Assembly: GCA_964544475.1 (NCBI GenBank) | Contig: CAZJBS010000045.1 | Coordinates: forward strand, 1 to 19,865 | Reading direction: 5' to 3' | DNA: 19,865 bases | From: CAZJBS01 sp964544475 | Lineage (GTDB): Bacteria > CLD3 > SB21 | Shown here: in pieces, positions 16,351 through 19,865 of the stretch | Numbering within the stretch: the first letter of the stretch is position 1 | Layout: every line of letters starts with the position of its first letter | Notes under the pieces: model-generated | Databases searched by the model: none | What the model was told of the DNA's origin: nothing | Seen by the model: the letters and a program-made list of their open reading frames with translations, nothing else | Position numbers and translations under genes: made by a program

Positions 16351-17157
16351 TTACCAGTCCTTCTCCGATCGGGAATCCACGTTGGCCTTCTCTTTCATCT
16401 TCTTTTTCTGGTACTCTTTTTCCTGGTGCTTCAAGGCTTCGAGGATACGCTCGGCATCCTTCCTGGACAAACTCTGGCCCTGACCGGTTTTGGGCTGACC
16501 GGAACGGTCCTTGTCGGATTCGTTCTGCTTCGAACGATCCGATTGGTTATCCTTCGAATCCTTGTTGTCCCGATGGTCGGATGAATTCTTGTCCTTGTTC
16601 TGATCCGATTCATTGTTTTTGTCATCGCTCTGGTGCTGGGGTTTTTCCTTGTCGAGACGTTTCTGGGCAAATTCCAGATTGAACCGCGCATCGTCGTCGT
16701 CCGGCCGTGAACGAAGGACTTGTTTGTACCCTTCGATGCTCTCCTGCACTTTGCCGGACTTGAAAAGGGCGTTGGACATGTTGTATTCAATATTCGCCCG
16801 CAACCGGTCGTCCTTGGCGTTGGCCAGGGCCCGCTGGTAAAACGGCAGGGCTTCCGCCGGCTGGTTCAACTTGCACAGCGCATTGCCCACGTTGTAGTTG
16901 ACTTCGGGATCGTTGGGGTTCTCGTCGAGCATATCTTTGTACATCTGCATCGCATGAGCGTGGTCTCCGTTTTCGAAGGCCTGATCCGCCCGATAGCGTT
17001 CGATATTGACCTGGCTCCGTGCCATATGGGTCATCGACAACGCCACGATTCCGACAATAAGTGCGTTCCGGAGGATTCGTGCCATATGACCCGGCGGCTT
17101 CACATCCGGTACTTTCATGGCTGGTGCTTGGTTGTTCTTGCTTTTCAATCGCCGCAT
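16351..17157 (-). CDS. BatC-like TPR protein
   Basis: 268 residues from ATG 17157, chosen because GGA lies 6 bases upstream and it clears the nadK stop at 17175. ATG 17085 (MARILRN...) is a possible alternative, since the hydrophobic signal or anchor starts there. About three TPR units follow the signal region: A-F-E-N-G-D-H-A-H-A, V-N-Y-N-V-G-N-A-L-C-K and E-Y-N-M-S-N-A-L-F-K, ending in R-F-N-L-E-F-A-Q-K-R-L. Next is a ~65-residue low-complexity linker made almost wholly of D, N, K, S, Q and R, then SRKDAERILEALKHQEKEYQ near the C-terminus. The combination of TPRs, polar low-complexity linker and a conserved K/R-D-A-E-R-I-L-E-A-L end is typical of BatC-type proteins. It likely acts in the periplasm with the neighbouring VWA and BatD-like proteins. 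Confidence 0.8.
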   Translation of the reverse strand: MRRLKSKNNQAPAMKVPDVKPPGHMARILRNALIVGIVALSMTHMARSQVNIERYRADQAFENGDHAHAMQMYKDMLDENPNDPEVNYNVGNALCKLNQPAEALPFYQRALANAKDDRLRANIEYNMSNALFKSGKVQESIEGYKQVLRSRPDDDDARFNLEFAQKRLDKEKPQHQSDDKNNESDQNKDKNSSDHRDNKDSKDNQSDRSKQNESDKDRSGQPKTGQGQSLSRKDAERILEALKHQEKEYQKKKMKEKANVDSRSEKDW

Positions 17158-17174
17158 CGTCCGTCCAAAATGAT

Positions 17175-18068
17175 TCACGATCCTGCGGTTCCCGGATACG
17201 CGCCGGTCTTTTCGTTGCGCGGGTCTTCGCCCCAATGCAGTTTGGAACGCAGCACCTCGAAGTAGGTCCGTTCGCCCAGCCGCATGAGATGAATTTTATG
17301 AGCCGCCTTCCGAATAATCACGTCCGTGCGATCGTCCAATTCGCCCTCGTCGTGACCATCCGCCGTCAGGATGGCGCGAAAACCTCGCGCCAGGTTGAGT
17401 TGGACTTCCTGATCAGAGCTGATCACCAGCGGCCGGACCATCAGCGTGTGCGGACAAATCGGATTGAGGATGACCGCGTCCATGGTCGGATGAATAATGG
17501 GGCCATTGGCCGACAGGGAATACGCCGTCGATCCCGTCGGCGTCGATACGATGAGACCATCCGCCGTGTAGGTATTCAGAAAATAATGATCCACGTGAGC
17601 GCTGACACGAATCACGCGGCCGGCTTCACTTTTGACGATCACAAAATCGTTCAAGGCGTAGGCCGTTGCGCCATTCCACCGGGCCTCCAAAACCATCCGT
17701 TCTTCGATTTCATACTTGCCGAGTCGTATACGGTGGATGGCCGCTTCGAGTTCGGCGAGTTCCACTTCGGTCAAGAAGCCCAATTTGCCGATGTTGACGC
17801 CGAGGATGGGTTTTTCCAGCCGGCCAACCAGCCGGGCCACGGAAAGCAACGTGCCGTCGCCGCCAAAAGACACGAGCACGTCGGCTTGGACGACGACTTC
17901 TTCCGACGGGTGGAATTGGTGCGCGGCAACCAGTCCCGGCGGCAGAACGGCCGCGGATTCCGAATTGATGATGAAGTCGCAGTCGTTGCGGATCAGCACG
18001 CCGAGGAATTCCTGCAAAAGGGCGGCCAGCGGGTCTTTCTGAACATTGACAATGATGCCGTATTTCAT
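17175..18068 (-). CDS. nadK: NAD kinase
   Basis: 297 residues. It phosphorylates NAD to NADP with ATP (or polyphosphate in some members) in the cytoplasm and is the cell's source of NADP. Diagnostic motifs are SFGGDGTLL with GGDGT at 69-73 (D71 catalytic), G-V-N-I-G-K-L-G-F-L-T (90-100), L-N-D at 139-141, and TADGLIVSTPTGSTAYSLSA (168-187). The length is usual for the family, and the LHWGEDPR motif near the C-terminus is also familiar. It overlaps the upstream BatD-like gene by the 4-bp ATGA and has AGGA 7 bases before its ATG, so translation is probably coupled. The TPR gene begins 18 bp after its stop. An essential housekeeping enzyme between BatD-like and BatC-like genes is an unusual arrangement. 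Confidence 0.95.
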   Translation of the reverse strand: MKYGIIVNVQKDPLAALLQEFLGVLIRNDCDFIINSESAAVLPPGLVAAHQFHPSEEVVVQADVLVSFGGDGTLLSVARLVGRLEKPILGVNIGKLGFLTEVELAELEAAIHRIRLGKYEIEERMVLEARWNGATAYALNDFVIVKSEAGRVIRVSAHVDHYFLNTYTADGLIVSTPTGSTAYSLSANGPIIHPTMDAVILNPICPHTLMVRPLVISSDQEVQLNLARGFRAILTADGHDEGELDDRTDVIIRKAAHKIHLMRLGERTYFEVLRSKLHWGEDPRNEKTGAYPGTAGS

Positions 18069-19066
18069 GCGTGGTCCTGTCGGATGGCCCGGCGAAAGGA
18101 CGCCGTGTCATCGAATTTGATCATGGCCGAATTGGCAATGGACAACTTGACAAGATTGACCGCGTCTTCGTACAGATCGCGGCATTCGCCCACCGAAGAG
18201 GGATGCTTGGCAAATTTTACCAGGTCGCACAATTCAAGAAACCTCCGTAACAACGAAAGGAAATTGTCCTCCATGACCCGCGCTTGCCGGCATTCGGCCA
18301 GCAGCTCGGACGTGGGCATTTCCAGCGCCTGAATGTGGTACTTCTGTTCGATGAAAAGCCGGATAATATTCGACACTTCGATGTGGAATTCTTTGAAATA
18401 GCCGTCCTCATCCAGCCGTCGCGCCCGCAAATGCTCCAGATTTTCCAGAGCGATTTCCTCGGGTGTTTTGACAAAAACGGGACGCCGGGTCGCTTCCCGG
18501 AGTTTCCTGTCACGCCACATACGGTATTGCCGGATCGCATAATAGATGATCAACCCGATCACGGTGAGAATGGACAGGACGAGAAAACCGACGAGCCACC
18601 AGTTGATCCGCGCCCGCCACAGGTCTTTTTCAGGCTTGATATCGACGGCGGTCGTGTCGAGTATCGATACGACACGGATGGTTTTGGACGATCCTCTCAG
18701 GGAGAGCGTGTCGTTATTCAGAACATAGGACACCGACGGCGGAGCGATGACGAACGTATCAATCCGGAAAGTCGTCAGCACATAGTCGGTCTTTTCGATG
18801 CGCCGGTCGTCCCGTACGACGGATTCATGACGTTTGATCTGCAGGACTTCAAAATCATGAAAGTCGGTCCGGGGTTCACCGATCAACCGACCCTGTTTCG
18901 GAAGACGGGTTTCGACGGAATACGTGATCTGACCACCGACGCCAAGGGTGTCGGCATTCAGATGCACGTCCATGGACTGGCCGACCAGACCGGACGATGC
19001 GACGCCCAGGACCAGAGCGAACGCTGGTCGACGCATGGCCAGCATGATATGAGTGAGGCTCGTCAT
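18065..19066 (-). CDS. BatD-like membrane protein with DUF4381-like arrangement
   Basis: 333 residues. A signal peptide or first helix (~11-30, ending GLVGQ) is followed by an extracytoplasmic beta-rich region (~32-140). That region has the BatD-like pattern L-N-A-D-T-L-G-V-G-G-Q-I-T-Y-S-V and a later F-V-I-A-P-P-S-V-S-Y. A single helix (~156-177) and a ~155-residue cytoplasmic tail rich in charged alpha-helix follow; the tail contains F-H-I-E-V-S-N-I-I-R-L-F-I-E and ends in S-I-A-N...A-I-R-Q-D-H-A. A short BatD ectodomain followed by a helix and this tail also resembles DUF4381 proteins of the same operons. It is the first gene of the apparent operon. The ATG at 19066 has no good Shine-Dalgarno; starts at 19045 or 19036 are possible but no better. 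Confidence 0.72.
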   Translation of the reverse strand: MTSLTHIMLAMRRPAFALVLGVASSGLVGQSMDVHLNADTLGVGGQITYSVETRLPKQGRLIGEPRTDFHDFEVLQIKRHESVVRDDRRIEKTDYVLTTFRIDTFVIAPPSVSYVLNNDTLSLRGSSKTIRVVSILDTTAVDIKPEKDLWRARINWWLVGFLVLSILTVIGLIIYYAIRQYRMWRDRKLREATRRPVFVKTPEEIALENLEHLRARRLDEDGYFKEFHIEVSNIIRLFIEQKYHIQALEMPTSELLAECRQARVMEDNFLSLLRRFLELCDLVKFAKHPSSVGECRDLYEDAVNLVKLSIANSAMIKFDDTASFRRAIRQDHA

Positions 19067-19143
19067 AGGTGGATTGAAACTTAGGCTTTTTCACGCAGAC
19101 CTGCAAGAAAAGAGGTTAACGGAATCCCGATGTGCAACAAAGA

Positions 19144-19169
19144 AGGGGTTGACATTTCCGTCAACCCCT
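19144..19169 (-). terminator. Hairpin terminator after the right-edge gene
   Basis: A perfect 10-bp stem (AGGGGTTGAC / GTCAACCCCT) with a 6-base loop. On the minus strand it is followed by TCTTTGTTG, a moderately T-rich run. It lies 67 bp after the stop at 19236 and 78 bp before the BatD-like start, so it probably ends the right-edge transcript and insulates the operon. Confidence 0.6.
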
Positions 19170-19235
19170 GCATGTTGTCCGCTCGGTTTGTACCTGCGGA
19201 ATCGTTCCAACCGTTATGTCCGAACTTCCCTTTCA

Positions 19236-19865
19236 CTATTTCTTGGACAATGGCCGTTCCATTCGCTGGTAGGAATGATTCTGAACCTCGCCGGCGCCGG
19301 GAGTGAAAATGACATCACGCCTTGAGGCCGATATGGAATTCGCTACGTTTGGCACGAGGGAGATGTCGTCCACGTAGGCGCCTTCGTCCGTGACCGCAGC
19401 GTCGCTGTCAAAAACCCAGACCAAATACAATTGGGATGGAAATCCAATCAGATTGTAGGAATACTGAGTCCACCCGGCAAATCCGGTGAAAGCATCAAAA
19501 GTCACCCAGGAAGAACCGGTCCAATATTGCAGCGTCACATAGTCGTAACCGCTCTCCGTGTCGTAGTACATCATGAACGACAAGTGCACGCTCGAATATC
19601 CGGAGATGTTGACGGGATTCTGGAATTGCATGCCGGCCAGCATGTTATTGTCATAGGTTTGACCAGGGCCATCCCCGTGATCGGCGCAATACGCGCTGTA
19701 CGAGCCGCTGTAGACTCTGGCTCCTTCCGCCATTGACTGATCGCCCCAGTAATCCAGACCGTTGTTAGAATTTTGATCGGCCGCATACCAATACGTCCCC
19801 GGTACGGTGTGCACTTCAAAGGATTCCGAAAAGAGAGTCGGAGGAGCCATCGTCGTGAAGGACCA
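19236..19865 (-). CDS. Partial secreted protein with a C-terminal MAM/immune-inhibitor-A-like beta-sandwich
   Basis: The frame is open through the right edge (W-S-F-T-T upstream of the internal ATG at 19850), so the true start lies outside the window and only about 209 C-terminal codons are seen. The visible part is one domain: F-S-E-S-F-E at the start, Y-W-G...S-G-S-Y-S-A-Y-C-A, V-H-L-S-F-M-M-Y-Y-D-T-E, Y-V-T-L-Q-Y-W-T-G-S-S-W, and a closing E-G-A-Y-V-D-D-I-S-L. The last motif, with a preceding L-V-W-V-F-D-S-D, is typical of jelly-roll domains in MAM-type and M6 immune-inhibitor-A-type secreted proteins. About 30 residues follow, with no T9SS sorting domain. The catalytic or other domains, if any, are outside the window. 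Confidence 0.7.
   Translation of the reverse strand, partial: WSFTTMAPPTLFSESFEVHTVPGTYWYAADQNSNNGLDYWGDQSMAEGARVYSGSYSAYCADHGDGPGQTYDNNMLAGMQFQNPVNISGYSSVHLSFMMYYDTESGYDYVTLQYWTGSSWVTFDAFTGFAGWTQYSYNLIGFPSQLYLVWVFDSDAAVTDEGAYVDDISLVPNVANSISASRRDVIFTPGAGEVQNHSYQRMERPLSKK

Noticed and set aside
17061..18332. 423-codon plus-strand open frame opposite nadK
   Set aside because: NAD kinase motifs are complete on the minus strand; the plus-strand frame spans three genes and shows only shadow composition.

Overview
The window looks like part of a chromosome from a Gram-negative bacterium of the Fibrobacteres-Chlorobi-Bacteroidetes (FCB) superphylum. Three secreted proteins end in the NYPNPFN...GQEV...SGVYxYR...K-type C-terminal domain used as a sorting signal by type IX secretion (T9SS). 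There is also a DUF5686-like outer-membrane barrel and a Bat-type gene set (BatD-like, BatC-like TPR, VWA). I cannot place it to phylum; an uncultivated lineage or a metagenome-derived contig is plausible.

Left block (1-5.5 kb, minus strand, visibly lower GC). In transcription order: a 5'-truncated LVIVD-repeat propeller protein; a 59-codon remnant of an Asp-box sialidase-like gene; a full-length LVIVD-repeat propeller protein; and an Asp-box sialidase-like protein that runs off the left edge. This is two paralogous copies of one two-gene module (LVIVD propeller, then Asp-box propeller, 14-15 bp apart), the upstream copy being damaged. A perfect 76-bp direct repeat, taken from the signal-peptide region of the damaged sialidase-like gene, flanks the truncated LVIVD gene. 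Either this is real recombination within a tandem array or it is an assembly join; reads would decide.

Centre (5.7-9.3 kb, plus strand): a DUF5686-like outer-membrane protein, a glucose-1-dehydrogenase-type SDR, and an unrecognised four-helix membrane protein. A perfect inverted repeat at 9391-9422 acts as terminator between these and the convergent minus-strand genes.

Right block (9.4-19.1 kb, minus strand, higher GC). In transcription order: BatD-like membrane protein, NAD kinase (4-bp ATGA overlap), BatC-like TPR protein, large VWA membrane protein (TTG start), DUF885-like zinc peptidase, and then, after 101 bp, a large secreted subtilisin-family protease carrying an Asp-box propeller and a T9SS sorting domain. 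The first five are packed tightly enough to be one operon. A second hairpin (19144-19169) separates this operon from a partial secreted protein at the right edge. I found no tRNA, rRNA, CRISPR array, transposase or phage gene, and no gene-free stretch longer than 300 bases.
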